A DNA stretch of 64,000 bases, from contig CAWZYM010000195.1 in NCBI GenBank assembly GCA_963966185.1, positions 172,501 through 236,500 of the forward strand. Reading direction: 5' to 3'. This document shows, one piece after another, positions 13,101 through 24,008 of the stretch. How positions within the stretch are numbered: position 1 is the first letter of the stretch; every line of letters starts with the position of its first letter. The stretch is from Rhabditoides inermis (Eukaryota > Nematoda > Chromadorea > Rhabditida > Rhabditidae). The notes below the pieces were generated by a model. That model had not been told where the DNA came from and searched no databases. It saw only the letters and a list, made by a program, of their open reading frames with translations. The translations under genes and the position numbers were made by a program.

Positions 13101-16100
13101 TAGATCGAAAACTATCGCTCTGGCGCAGGCTATAACCACTGCCTCCATGGCGCAGTGGTAGTGTGCGCCGTCAGCGCACAATCGCCGCGACCTGCACATG
13201 GGTTCGATTCCTACTTATAAAGTTGTCTACAAACGGCCAGGACTCCCACTTTGACATCTTTCGTGCGCCATCCTCACTGCTCGCGCGCTAATCAATTTAC
13301 TGACCCCTGTTTGGTGTTTGCCATTCGCACGCATTCGGCAGTCGATCGGCAATGAGAGCGGTCTCTGTTCGCGCTCTCTTAACTGACCGCGTGGAGCAGT
13401 AGCAAGAGAGACGCGTGCCGTTCTCGCGGCCCGGGTTCGATCTCCTTTGCAACTTTTAGTGAAACACAGATAGTGTGTAGTTGAAATTCAAAACATTGAA
13501 GATTATGTTCAAAATAAGCCCCGCCCATCCCTGAAGAATCGGAGAGGACTTTAGAAGCGTTTTGGATATTTTAAAACATATATGTTGTGTTGCACGAAAC
13601 TGCACAACATGTGAAATGCCACGGATGGCATATAGGATCCATTTCGACTATAGAAACAGAAAACAGCTATCTATACGGGAGGGCGCTCTACATTTGCCAA
13701 TTGTAGGGTAGTCAGTCAGTGTTAGCAGACAAGCAAAGCTTGTGCAAAGAAGGAAAACATTGTACATAACATACATACCTGCACAGTGGACAGTGATGAC
13801 TGCGGGTGGGGGCGGTGCGCATGCAGTCCACACACCACTGCAAATACCACTGCACCACTGCTCCTCCCCTCCCTTGTCCCACACTCTCTCCCCTTCTCTC
13901 TTCCCCCCCTCCCTCCCCTCACCTTTCCATAGTCAATATCCTCCATTTCGAGCGTCTCCTGCCCCGAGCCGTTGCTGTCTGCAAACGAATCTACAATATT
14001 AGGTGAATTCGGAACAATTAGCAATGTTTAGTGACAAGGTTCCTTCTTCCTTTCTTCCCTAGCGCACTCCTTTTCTCACTCCTCTCCCGTATCTCTCGGC
14101 CCCTCCTCATTACCCTTCCCTCGCTCTCCCTCTCTCTCTCCCCTCCTCCTACCACCCACCGACTCTCCTGAGCGCTTGTCTCTCGGCCCCTCCTCATTAC
14201 CCTTCCCTCTGCTCTCCCCCCCCCTCTCTCTCTCCCTCGCTCTCCCTCTCTCTCCCCTCCTCCTACCACCCACCGACTCTCCTGAGCGGCTGTCTCTCGG
14301 GCCTCTCCTCGTTTCCCTTCTCCTTGCACAGCGAGGCGACTCGAGACGAGCGCTGCCAATGCGAGACCTCGTTCTGCCTGCAATAACAACATCATATCTA
14401 GTCAGAATCAGTGAGCTAGTTGACTATGCCGCACGCGGACCTGGCTCATTTTTATAGTAATCTCCGTGTCTTCACCAGTGGATGTTGGGAGAGAGAGAGA
14501 GAGAGAGAGAGAGAAGCGGCCGGCATACTTTCTGGTTGCGCAGACAGTTTAGAAGTGTTTAAAAAATGTTAGCCCCAATACCTGGACTGAGTGAAATGAA
14601 AATATGCTATAAAAAGTGAAACAATCTCTCATTCGCTGATAGGATATGGGATGAATGATTGGTTGAATCTCTCACTCACTTTGCATAGACGTGGAAGAGG
14701 GCGAGGTTGAGCAGCATCTGAGAGAGCAGGAAGGCGGCAATGTAGGGGAACGAAGAGGTACAGAAACTGGAAAAAATGCTCTCTACCTCCCCTCTTTCTC
14801 TTTCTATATTCCTTCTTTTCAAAAAAGAATCCCGTTCATGACAATGTGATCTTCTTGCAAAAATAAGGGTTAAGGTAGACGAATAATTTGATTTTCTCGC
14901 AACTCTGAGGATTACGGTAGGAGAATTATTTGACATTCTTGCAAAATAACGGGTTCACAGTGAACTATTAATTTGATCTTGTCGCAAACCTAAGGATTAC
15001 AGTAGGAGAGTAATTCGATCTTCTTGCAAACTCGAGGATTACGGTAGGAAAATAATTAGATCTTCTCGCAATCTCAAGGGTTACGGTAGGAGAATAATTA
15101 GATCTTCTTGCAAACTTAAGGATTACGGTAAGAGGCGAATAATTTGATCTTCTTGCAAACTCGAGGATTACGATCCTAATATATAGAAAACGCCCTGTCC
15201 GTCTGTCTGTAAGTAACGGTATACGGTAGCACCCGTCTCATCACCTATATACCCAAGCCGGCGCCAGCATGTGATGCGCGCCGGGTTTGCATCTTTTCAT
15301 AGCCACTTGCACTTTGAGTACAACAGGACGGCCAGTGAGACCACGTGATTCAGAGACCTGTTTACGCCCGACTTGCAACCAGTGTGCACTGTTTTTTCCT
15401 ACCGGATGTTACTGCATTTTTTTTTTACTTTCTTACTCATTGATTGCATATCATATCACTGCACCTTTGACAGACATATTTGTGACCGTCACCTCCCTCT
15501 TCATGACAGTCTACCACGTGCCGGTGTGATTCTCGTCATTTACAGAGCCCACCATGGACTCTTTGCCACCACAATCCGCTCAAACGGACCTTGCAACTAC
15601 TTCAGTAGACACTAGGCGCAATGGTGAGTGAGAACATATTATTTAAAAACGGGTTTTAGTATCACATTTATGAGTCATCAATTATCATATACTACCGTAT
15701 TCTTTGTCATCATCGTAACCATTCCAGCGTCGTCGACGGACACAACAACCGATACACTCCCATCAACGCCGCCCTTCAGTCTAACCGATTCCACACTGAG
15801 CCTAGGTTGGTAGATTGGAGTGCTATTTTTGTGGGCCACTGGCCGGATACACTCGAGTCAGCGCCGCGCCTCAGTCCGTATCACCTCACCCACAACCAGG
15901 GTTGGTAGAAGGGGTGTACGGTTGTAATTTTGTGATCTCCACGATCATTCCAGCGTCTTCGATGGACACTGGGCCGGATACACTCGAGCCAGCGCCGCGC
16001 CTCAGTCCGGACCACCTCACCCACAACCAGGGTTAGTAGAAGGGGGAGTACGGTTGTAGTTTCGTGAGCACCGTGATCCTTCCAGCGTCTTCTATGGACA

Positions 16101-19100
16101 CTGGGCCGGATACACTCGAGTCAGCGCCGCGCCTCAGTCCGTACCACCTCACCCACAACCAGGGTTGGTAGAAGGGGGAGTACGGTTGTAGTTTTGTGAG
16201 CACCGTGATCCTTCCAGCGTCTTCTATGGACACTGGGCCGGATACACTCGAGCCAGCGCCGCGCCTCAGTCCGTACCACCTCACCCACAACCAGGGTTGG
16301 TACTTTAGTAATTTCGTAAATACCGTAACGATTCCAGCGTCGTTTATGAGCACTGCAACGGATACAATGGAATCAACGCCGCCCTTCACTCTGACCGAGT
16401 CCACCCTCAGCCGAGGTGTGTGCAATTGAGAGTAATACCGCAATTTGTGAATACCGAAACGATTATAGCTTCGTCTATGGACACCGGACCGGATACACTC
16501 GAGTCAGCATTCCGGCTCAGCCTGCCCCATTCCAACCACAGCCGAGGTTGATGCATAAGACAATATCACCGTGATTGTGTGATTACCGTCACTCTTTCAG
16601 CGTCGTCTATGGATACTGCACACAATCCTCTTCAATCAGCTCTCCACTCCAGCTCGCCCCATTCTCCCCTCACAGAACGTTGGTGGAATGAAGCTTTACC
16701 GAAATTTGTGAATACCGTTACCATTTCAGTGTCTATTATCTTTCAAAAGTACTTCCAAGTAAAAGTAGTTGGTTTGTACTGTTGTCTCAGTTGAGCAAAA
16801 GGACTGACATGTTTTCAATGGAGACATGTGCCAACAGGCTCTCTCTCTCATACCAGTGCAAAGCGGCCATATTATAATGAACGCGTTTACAAAGTTATGC
16901 AGTTATTATCTAAAAACACAACTTCTGTTGTAACATAACACGTCGAATAATGCTGAGAGCCTGTTTGCACATGTCTCCATTGAAAACATGTCAGTCCTTT
17001 TGCTCAACTGAGACAACAGTACAAACCAACTACTTTTACTTGGAAGTACTTTTGAAAGATAATATCTGTCCTTTTCTTAAGTTTTGTTTCACAAAATTAT
17101 ATTTTCATACACGTTCGCGATTCGCTGCGAGGATACCGACGCGCACCCGCTATTCACCTCTCTCTCTCACTCACACACAGAGGGGGCGGGGCGAAAGCGA
17201 TTGTCCGACGCCCGCCCGCCCGCCCGCCCGACACCAATCTCAATCCGCACTCGAATGCGGACTCTCCGTATCTCGCTTCAAATTCAATCAAACTCAATAC
17301 AACTTTCTATAACTCTATCGAATAGAGATGTGAATGCAATGTAACAGTGGAAATCACTTCAAAATGAGGAAAAGTGCTTCATCCGGGAAAAGTCGTTTTT
17401 GAGCATTCTAGCGCGCGGGGACATCCAGTACAAACGAGAGGGCGCTGGCGCGCCCTCTCTAATGGACACCGGACCGAATACACTCGAATCCGCCTTCCGC
17501 CCCAATCTGCCCCATTCCACTCACAGCCGAGGTTGGTGCATAAGATAATATATTCTACTCTCTACTGTAATTGTGTGACTACCGGTAAATTCTTTGAGCG
17601 TCGTCTACCGACACTGCATTCATCTCCCCACATGCAGCGCATCGCCCCAGTCCGCCCCATTCCACCCGCAGTCGAGGTAAGCATAATGATTTTATAGCCA
17701 GCAAATGAGGCTAATACGGTCGTTTGTAGTGGCTCTAATGCATTCCGCATATGCGTCTCATCGTAGTCGTATTGAATTATCGATCGCTTCCCGCGGAACG
17801 CTCCAGGACACATATGGCAGAGGAGGAGAGACAGTGAATCCGCCAGGTACAAACTTCCAACATTACAGTTAACATATTTTGTTATTTACAGGTGTACCTG
17901 TGAATGCGAACCCGGGTGTGCGTGTTTTTCGCCGATCTGAGAGTGATTCGAGTCGACCGGGGAGGATCAGGAGTCGACAAGGTGAGATACATATTTCGTA
18001 TCAACTGTTTGAGAAAACAAATAGGCCAGGCACATTCGGCTGCTCGATCCACCTCTGATGCGAGCTCGATCGAGCAGCCGAATGTGCCTGGCCGCAGTCG
18101 CAGTGCTTCTTCCCAAGAGTCCCATTCCTCTATTCCCTCATCCGCTGAACGTGTACAGCGTTGGCGAGAACGGTGAGGTGTCTTGCATGATTACGTTCAT
18201 TCATGATATGGTTGCAGACATCCGGATCAGAATCAGCGTCGGAATTCGGAGAGCCAGAGGGAGAGGCGAACAATGTACGTTGTTAAAATCTATGCGCATG
18301 TGACTGAATACATAATCTTTCAGTGAGCGACTACGCGAGCTTGAGCGACTTTCCGATGCAGAACAACATCGTCTTCGAAGGCAGAGCGAGGAAGTACGAG
18401 GTGCCGAAAGAGCCCCGGACGCCGCCGCGCATCGCGCTCGCCGTGAGAGGTGCATTCACATCAATATAATGAAAATAATTATAAAGAACATCAAGAAAAG
18501 CATTAAACTCGCCCAGAATGTTGCTTATTTCCTTCCGTTTTCAGAATGTCTTCCGAAGAGAGAGATCGCGTTCGTCGCCAGAACACCGTCCAACACCAAT
18601 CAATGCGTGCGCTACCGCCACGTCATCTCATTGCTCGCACACACACTACTCCTTCTCTCCACTACGCAGGCGCCATGTCCGTCGTGTGTCGAAAGTGCCA
18701 CGCGCTTTTCTTCCCAGGTGAATCTATACATAACAAATGTATAAACCAATAAATAACGTTATGATTTTCAGGCGAGCCCGGAGAGAGCAGAGACGGCGCA
18801 TACCACCAGTGCTGCAACTCTGGCAACGTGGTGATCCCCGAGCTGTTCGAGGATACTCCACAGCTGATTCGAGAGCTGCTCACTCACGCGAACCCCAAGT
18901 CGCGTGAGTTCCTCGCTCACATCCGCAACTACAACTCGGCGTTTGCGATGGCGTCTCTCTACGCTAACATCTCTACCCAGCGAGCGAATGGACCGTTCTG
19001 TTTCAAAATTCACGGGATGGTATACCACAATGTGGCCCAGCTCACTCCGCTCGATGGGGGGGGGGCCCCGCCCCAGTACTGCCAACTATACTTCATGGAC

Positions 19101-22100
19101 ACAGCACAAGCAGCGGAGGGGAGAATCGGAAACACTGCAAATGCAGCCTGTGACCCGGATGTGATGCGGGAGCTGACAAACACCCTCCACGCAGTGAACC
19201 GATATGCCCGGGAGTTCAGGCACATGAGAGAAGTGGTGGAGGAGGAGGAGGCGAGAGCGTCGGTGGCACGACAGCCTCCCCGCGACGTCGCCTTGGTGTT
19301 TTCGATTGACTCAAGGCTGGATCGTCGCCGCTACAACGCCCCATCTTCCGATGAAGTTGCCTTAGTTTACGTTCCGGCAGACGACGATGGCCTTCCTGGA
19401 CAGAGCTCTTTTGTCATCTACTCACGCGGAGGACACATGACGCGCATTCCTGATAACGACCCGCGTGTCGATGCGTTTTCTTACCCGCTATTCTTCCCTA
19501 CTGGAAGAAACGGATGGATGAGAGGGTGGAGGAAGGCGTGTGCCGGACAGAGGAGCAGGCAGTTTGTGAGCCAGCGTGAGTACTACGCTTACCTGCTGGC
19601 GGAGCGGCGGCAGTTCAACCCTATTCACCTCGGTGGCAAGCTCATGCAGCAGTTCGTGGTGGATGCATATGCAAAAATTGAGCAGTGGCGGCTCATGTAC
19701 GATCGGACGCATCAAAAAGAGTTGCGAGCGGAAAAGTACAAGCAGCTGGAGAAGCACGTGCAGGAAGGAGGAGAGGGAGTTGAAGGACCACCTGGCCGAC
19801 GTGTCATCCTCCCTTCATCGTACCAAGGCTCTCCAAGAAACATGATCCAGAACTACGAAAACGCTATGTCGATTGTGACTCGCTTTGGAAAGCCGGACTA
19901 CTTCCTCACGATGACGTGCAACCCGCGGTGGAAAGAAATTGAGGAGAATCTCAAAGCTGGACAGGTCGCCTCAGATCGACCGGATCTGACAGCACGAGTA
20001 TTCAACCTGAAAAAGAAGGAGCTGCTGAACGATCTATTGAAGAGGAACGTACTCGGCAGAGTTATCGCGTATGTGTACGTGATCGAATGGCAGAAACGGG
20101 GACTCCCGCACATGCACATGTTATTGACAATGGCGCCAGATGACAAGCCGCGCACGGCAGCCGATGTCGATTCCGCCATCTCTGCTCGAATCCCGGATCC
20201 AGAGGACGAGCCGGAACTATTTCATTTCGTGTCGACGTGCATGATGCACAAATGCGGAGAGGGAATGCCATGTTGGCAGGAGAAGGGAGACGGCACTGTC
20301 GGATGTATTCGGCGCTTCCCGAAGCCGTTCAATCCGCAGACCCGTTTGGACGACGACGGGTACCCGAAGTACGCGAGGCCGGATGATGGGAGGACGGTGG
20401 AGACGGGCGGGCAGACGCTCACCAACCAGTACACTGTGCCCTTCAACGTGTATCTGCTACTCAAGTACGGATGCCACATGAACCTGGAGATCTGTGCGCT
20501 CATCCATGCCGTGAAGTACCTTTACAAATATGTGTACAAAGGATGTGATCGGGCGAGACTGAAGCTGCACTCTGCCGAGGATGGTGGGCACGACGAGATC
20601 AAGGCGTACATAGACACAAGATATTTGTGTGCGCCTGAGGCGATGCACCGTCTCTTCGGCTACCACCTGCAGGAGAAGTGCCACGTGGTGCTGCGACTGG
20701 ACGTTCACTTGCCTGGAGAACAGTCGGTCGTGTTCGAGGCGGGACAGGAGGAACGGGCGATGGATGCGGCCGCCCACCGCGAATCTATGCTGACTGCGTG
20801 GTTCGTGGTGAACGAGGAGTACAGAGAGCGCGTGCTGACTGGGGAAGTCGAGGCGGGATAACTGGACCCCACAACACTGCTCTACACCGAGATGCCCGAG
20901 TACTACACGTTCGATAAGAAGAATGGACGATGGAAAGAGCGGAGACAGAGGCCAGGTACTGATGGACGATTCGATGCAGCCAAGACGATCGGACGACTGA
21001 TGTTCATGTCGCCTACCGACCCCGAGGGATTCTCACTCCGTCTCCTTCTACTGCATCGCCGTGGCATGACCTCATTCGTGGACATGCGAAGAGTGGATGG
21101 CACAGTGCATGCCGGATTCGCTGGCGCAGCGAGAGAGATGGGACTGACACACGACGACAGACATGCACATCTCTGTCTCACGGAGGCTGCTGCGAGGCAG
21201 ATGCCTGCACAGCTCAGGAGTCTACTCGCGTCTCTGCTATGCTTTTGCGATGTGTCAGACGCGAGCGCAGTCTGGGAGACGTTCAAAGCGAGTCTTTCTG
21301 ACGACTACGTTCACAATGGAATGGCGAGATCGAGTGCTGAAGTGCACGCCTACTATGATGTGTGTGATCGGGTGGCGGATCTGAGGCACGACTTCACGAA
21401 GATGGTGCCGCCACCGGCTGCGAGACCAAGTGTCTCTCCACTCCGCATGAACTACGGGGAGCATGCGAGAAAGGAACATGAGATGTACGCGCGGCTGAAT
21501 GCGGAGCAGAAGCAGGCAGTGGATGCAGTGCTATCGGCTGTCGAGACCGGCAACGGCAAGCACATCTACTTGGACGGACCCGGAGGATCTGGGAAGACGT
21601 TCTGCTACGTGTGCATCTACCATCTCCTCACAGCCAAAAGGAAGACGGTGATGTGCGTGGCGTGGACAGGCATTGCTGCCAATATGCTGCCGGGCGCCAA
21701 CAGTGCATTCAAAATTTCTGTCAATTCCGGAAACCGTCTGACAACTATGTCTCGGACGGAAAAAGCTGGAGTGGAGTTGAGTCACGTGGACGTTGTTCTG
21801 TGGGACGAGTTTGCCACTGTGCCCAAGTGGTCACTGGAGGCGGTCGACAGACTTCTGCAGGACATCACCCGGAAGAACGAGCCATTCGGAGGGATGGTCA
21901 TGGTCGGAGGAGGAGACTTTGCGCAGACTCTCCCCATTGTACCTCATGCGATGGCGGGAGACTGTGTGGCGGCGTGTGTGAAGGCGTCTCCTCTCTGGCG
22001 TCTGTTCACCACCTACCGTCTCTCTGTGAACATGCGCACTGCCGGGGCAGAGTGGGTGGCGCAGCTACTGCGTATCGGCCACGGCACGGAGAAGGCTGAC

Positions 22101-23767
22101 GAGGAAGGAAGGATCAATCTCCCTCCACACATGATGATCACCACTTCCCTCATCGACAAGGTGTACGGTGAGGACCTCAACTCGGTCACACCAGAGGACG
22201 TAAGTGGTCGCGCCATTCTCGCCACAAAGAACAAGGCGGTCGATGAGCTCAATGGACAAGTGCTGGATAGGATGGCAGGAGAGTAGAAGGAATATCCTGA
22301 ACTCACTCAACCCGAGTAAAGTGCCGCTCATGCTCTGCGTCTTAAGAAGAGAGCGGTCGTGATGCTGCGGAGGAATTTGGACGTACGGAATGGACTGTGC
22401 AACGAAACGAGACTGTCGGTGGTGTCGCTCGGTCGACACGTGATCGTATGCCAGTTCATCTCCGGTGCGAGGAAGGGCGAGCAGATGATGATTCCGCGGA
22501 TCGACGTGACGAGCAGTGCGGGATTGTCGTTCAAGCTGAAGCGACACAAGTTCCCGCTCAAGCTGTCATTTTGCATGACAGTGAATAAGGCGCAGGGACA
22601 GTCGCTGGATCGGGTGGGCATCGACATGCGCGAGGAGGTGTTCAGCCACGGAAAGCTCTACGTCGCCCTCTCTCGCTGCAGGGATCCGAGCAAGATGTGG
22701 GTGCAGTCGTCCCATCTTGGAGTGCTCAATGTTGTGGAGACTTCTGTGTTCAAAAACTAGGCTGATGTAGATAGTGTATCAATATGTAGAATTGTATGGA
22801 ATACTTCGGGTGTACGTTAGAATGTACATTCTTTTATCAGTATGTTCTATTGGTTCCGTTCCTCATGATTCTTTACTATTGTTTAGTATCGGTTGCAGTT
22901 GTGTCCGTTGTTGTTGTGTCGAAGAGTAAATTGTTGCATACACAACCAGACTCATTCAATGATATATAAGCAATTATTTCCAAGCAACGCGTCATGTACT
23001 AACAAAAATCCCCATTCAAACATTGCTCATCCCAAACTTCCAGGAGGAGCGCGCCGATAGGCGCGTCTCCGACTGGTAGGAGAATAATTTGATTTTCTTG
23101 CAAACTCGAGGATTACGGTAAGAGAATAATTTGATCGTCTCGCAAACTTAAGGGTTACGGTAGGAGAATAATTTGATCTTCTTGCAAACTTAAGGATTAC
23201 GGTAGGAGAATGATGTGATCTTCTTGCAAACTTGTGGGTTACGGTAGGAGAATGATGTGATCTTCTTGCACACTCAAGGATTACGGTAGAAAAGAATTTG
23301 ATCTTCTTGCAAATTTAAGGATTACGCCGGAGAATAATCCGATCTTGCAAAAAAATATCTGTGTTGCACTTGGTTCTTTCTCTCACTCTCTCCTTCTATC
23401 CCTCCTTCTCTCCATTTCTCTCCCTCTTCTCCACTCACTCGCTCTCTTCCTTGGGATAGAGGGTGGGACAGGTGTGGTTGAATAGCGTCCACGTCACAGC
23501 CACCAGCATACCGAGGATGATGCATACGCCTGAAATCAATGAATCAATACTTTAAATCAATACTCATCCTCTTTTCTTTCAACAGTCTTTCTTACACCAG
23601 ACATTCGATAATACAAAACATTGTTTCATCCGCCTCAAATCCAAAAAAAAACGATAATTCAATAGATTCGCACCTCCATAATTGGCGCACGTCAGGAGCA
23701 CGCGATCGAGTGCGGTCAGCTTCTGCGGGGGGCGATCCCACGCGCTCCGCTCGCGAGAGTGCAGCAT
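10117..23767 (-). CDS. DHHC-type protein S-palmitoyltransferase (ZDHHC24-like)
   Basis: Twelve exons with matching phases give 354 aa: 23674-23767, 23439-23529, 14680-14766, 14274-14377, 13923-13978, 13779-13837, 11729-11795, 11105-11199, 10594-10672, 10467-10538, 10294-10416, 10117-10254. Two N-terminal membrane segments (VCIILGMLVAVTW; FPYIAAFLLSQMLLNLALF) precede a zinc-binding cysteine-rich domain split over two exons: WCVDC...RSHHCPLC, then HCVLRKDHHCFVTGGCVG, which holds the catalytic DHHC cysteine. Two more membrane segments follow (RYFIVFVFWATMG; LCTALSFMAACCIGALAF), then a TTxE-like motif (YTMYE) and FGQWW near the C-terminus. The family transfers palmitate from acyl-CoA to protein cysteines at Golgi/ER membranes. 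The ATG follows an acceptor (TTTTAG, then GC), which suggests trans-splicing. The gene is stretched to 13.7 kb by a Helitron and other repeats in its introns. The acceptor of exon 11 reads CG, not AG (10,417-10,418). Without it the TTxE region is lost, so this is either an unusual splice site, a mutation or a sequence error. Confidence 0.9.
12347..13081 (-). mobile_element. 735-bp non-autonomous element, Helitron-like ends (copy 1)
   Basis: Read on the minus strand it begins TTATCTTTCAAAAG and ends in a GC-rich palindrome (AGGGCGCTGGCGCGCCCT) followed by CTCTAA. The host is split exactly between A and T with no target duplication. The uninterrupted host repeat at 23,848-24,008 shows the empty site (CGAAATACGG on that strand). 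The first ~330 bases form a large foldback, with arms of ~100 bp ending in ACATGTCTCC-like strings. A (GGGC)n tract lies at about 12,575-12,607. Its sister copy is 16,736-17,462. The A|T insertion, 3' hairpin and CTRR-type end fit Helitrons; the 5' TT does not fit the usual TC. Confidence 0.7.
13218..13553 (+). mobile_element. 336-bp dispersed repeat with tRNA-like promoter (copy 1)
   Basis: It starts TAAAGTTGTCTAC and ends GGAGAGGACTTTA, so the outermost bases form a weak inverted repeat. An A-box-like GACCGCGTGGAGCAGTAGC (about 13,388) and a B box GGGTTCGATCTCC (about 13,434) are tRNA-spaced. A second, better preserved copy (A box GTGGCGCAGTGG) is at 32,928-33,264. It lies inside the palindromic MITE arm. 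It could be a SINE or a Pol III-promoter-bearing MITE. Confidence 0.6.
14098..14330. repeat. Tandem partial duplication of palmitoyltransferase exon 4
   Basis: The 3' part of exon 4 (14,274-14,377), its donor and the adjoining intron are present a second time about 110 bp further into the intron. CCACCCACCGACTCTCCTG and CCCCTCCTCATTACCC each occur in both units. The extra copy has the same donor but lacks the 5' part and acceptor of the exon, so it should be silent. The rest of the intron is CT-rich low-complexity sequence. Confidence 0.6.
14857..15173. repeat. ~42-bp minisatellite, left half
   Basis: About seven imperfect units containing GATCTTCTTGCAAACT, then CGAGGATTACGGTAGGAG and AATAATTT. 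The array stops abruptly at 15,173 at the Helitron boundary and resumes at 23,077. It was therefore one array in an intron of the palmitoyltransferase gene before the Helitron landed. Confidence 0.85.
15715..16735 (+). repeat. ~132-bp tandem exon-like repeats inside the Helitron
   Basis: About seven units. Each starts with a pyrimidine-rich acceptor (TTCCAG), then a ~78-bp exon-like core beginning CGTCTTCTATGGACACTGG, then a ~50-bp intron-like spacer beginning GTTGGTAG. The core is a multiple of three and stays open in a frame reading SSMDTGPDTLE...SPYHLTHNQ, so units could be added to the N-terminus of the Rep protein without breaking frame. Whether they are spliced is unknown. A further unit at about 17,463 was separated by the nested element. 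Confidence 0.6.
16736..17462 (+). mobile_element. 727-bp non-autonomous element, Helitron-like ends (copy 2, nested)
   Basis: Same element as 12,347-13,081 but in the opposite orientation: starts TTATCTTTCAAAAG, ends in the GC-rich palindrome and CTAA, inserted between A (16,735) and T (17,463). Neighbouring repeat units of the Helitron show the empty site (TCTATGGACAC). The length difference from copy 1 comes largely from the (GGGC)n tract. Its position dates it after the tandem repeats of the Helitron formed. Confidence 0.75.
18546..22760 (+). pseudogene. Helitron Rep/helicase (RepHel), inactivated
   Basis: Exon 18,546-18,720 encodes a Cys pair (VCRKCHALFFPG). After a 52-bp intron, the frame continues from 18,773 with QCCNSGNVVIPEL and IRNYNSAFAMA, typical of the Helitron N-terminal region. 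The HUH motif appears as GLPHMHMLL (about 20,099-20,126) and the double-tyrosine motif as KYLYKYVYKG (about 20,514-20,543). The helicase part has Walker A GPGGSGKT (about 21,577-21,600), Walker B LWDEF and a C-terminal VNKAQGQSLDRVGIDM box. An in-frame TAA (20,859-20,861) separates the Rep and helicase parts. A TAG at 22,284 and a local frameshift/deletion at 22,284-22,340 break the helicase before its last ~130 residues. Upstream exon-like pieces rich in Arg/Glu (17.9-18.45 kb) may be N-terminal exons. GC content is clearly higher than in the neighbouring introns. Confidence 0.88.
23077..23350. repeat. ~42-bp minisatellite, right half
   Basis: About six units of the same repeat as 14,857-15,173 (CTTGCAAACT, GGATTACGGTAGGAG, AATAATTTGAT). 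Separated from the left half only by the Helitron. Confidence 0.85.
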
Positions 23768-23847
23768 GCCTAAAACCATACATCAATTTGTATATCAATG
23801 TAATACATATATATATATTTGTAATTTACATCATACATATAATTCTA

Positions 23848-24008
23848 ATCTCGCAATAAGTTGCGCGTGGTGGGGTAGATCAGAGAAAGACGGAGAGTCA
23901 GTTCTCGGCAATAGCGCGCGAAACGAGGGAGGCAGACGGTTATGGCACCGTATTTCGTACTGCAAGCGAGGTAGATCGAAAACTATCGCTCTGGCGCAGG
24001 CTACATAA
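23848..24008 (+). repeat. Dispersed repeat fragment (empty-site copy)
   Basis: CTCGCAATAAGTTGCGCG through GGTTATGGCACCGTATTTCG and TCGCTCTGGCGCAGGCTA matches 12,240-12,346 plus 13,082-13,131, the sequence around the 735-bp element, but without that insertion. It is a fragment of the central part of the palindromic MITE. It lies in the ~700 bp between the ANKRD49 stop and the palmitoyltransferase start. The rest of that spacer (24,009-24,466) shows no gene. Confidence 0.6.

Larger units (their letters stand above)
11946..13652. mobile_element. TA-flanked palindromic MITE with divergent tRNA-like arms (expanded copy)
   Basis: The left end reads TATAGTCGGTTTGGATCC, continuing with TATATGCCATCCGTGAC. 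The right end is its inverted complement (GATGGCATATAGGATCC ... CGACTATA). The inverted arms extend about 90 bp. Inside, one tRNA-like segment points left (A box TGGCGCAATGG, about 12,050-12,120, - strand) and one points right (A box TGGCGCAGTGG, B box GGGTTCGATTCC, about 13,145-13,215, + strand). TA boundaries suggest a Tc1/mariner-type non-autonomous element. It is enlarged by a 735-bp insertion (12,347-13,081) and a 336-bp insertion (13,218-13,553). A compact copy is at 28,112-28,568. Confidence 0.7.
15174..23076 (+). mobile_element. 7.9-kb Helitron (degenerate autonomous element)
   Basis: The 5' end TCCTAATATATAG follows a host A at 15,173. The 3' end is a hairpin (GCGCGCC, GATA loop, GGCGCG) followed by CTGG at 23,073-23,076 and then a host T. 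There is no target-site duplication. This is the Helitron signature (5' TC, 3' hairpin plus CTRR, insertion between A and T). It encodes a Rep/helicase protein on the + strand (18,546-22,760) and carries exon-like tandem repeats (15.7-16.7 kb) and a nested element (16,736-17,462). Rolling-circle elements of this type use an HUH endonuclease with two tyrosines and a Pif1-like helicase. Stop codons in the helicase part indicate loss of autonomy. Confidence 0.9.

Noticed and set aside
14018..14457. Arg/Glu-rich and Ser/Leu/Pro-rich frames
   Set aside because: CT/GA low-complexity intron sequence gives long frames on both strands; the real exon is 14,274-14,377 in a different frame.
14857..15173. 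Regular 42-bp repeats resembling a CRISPR array
   Set aside because: There are no conserved repeats with unique spacers; the units are imperfect end to end and lie in a eukaryotic intron split by a Helitron.
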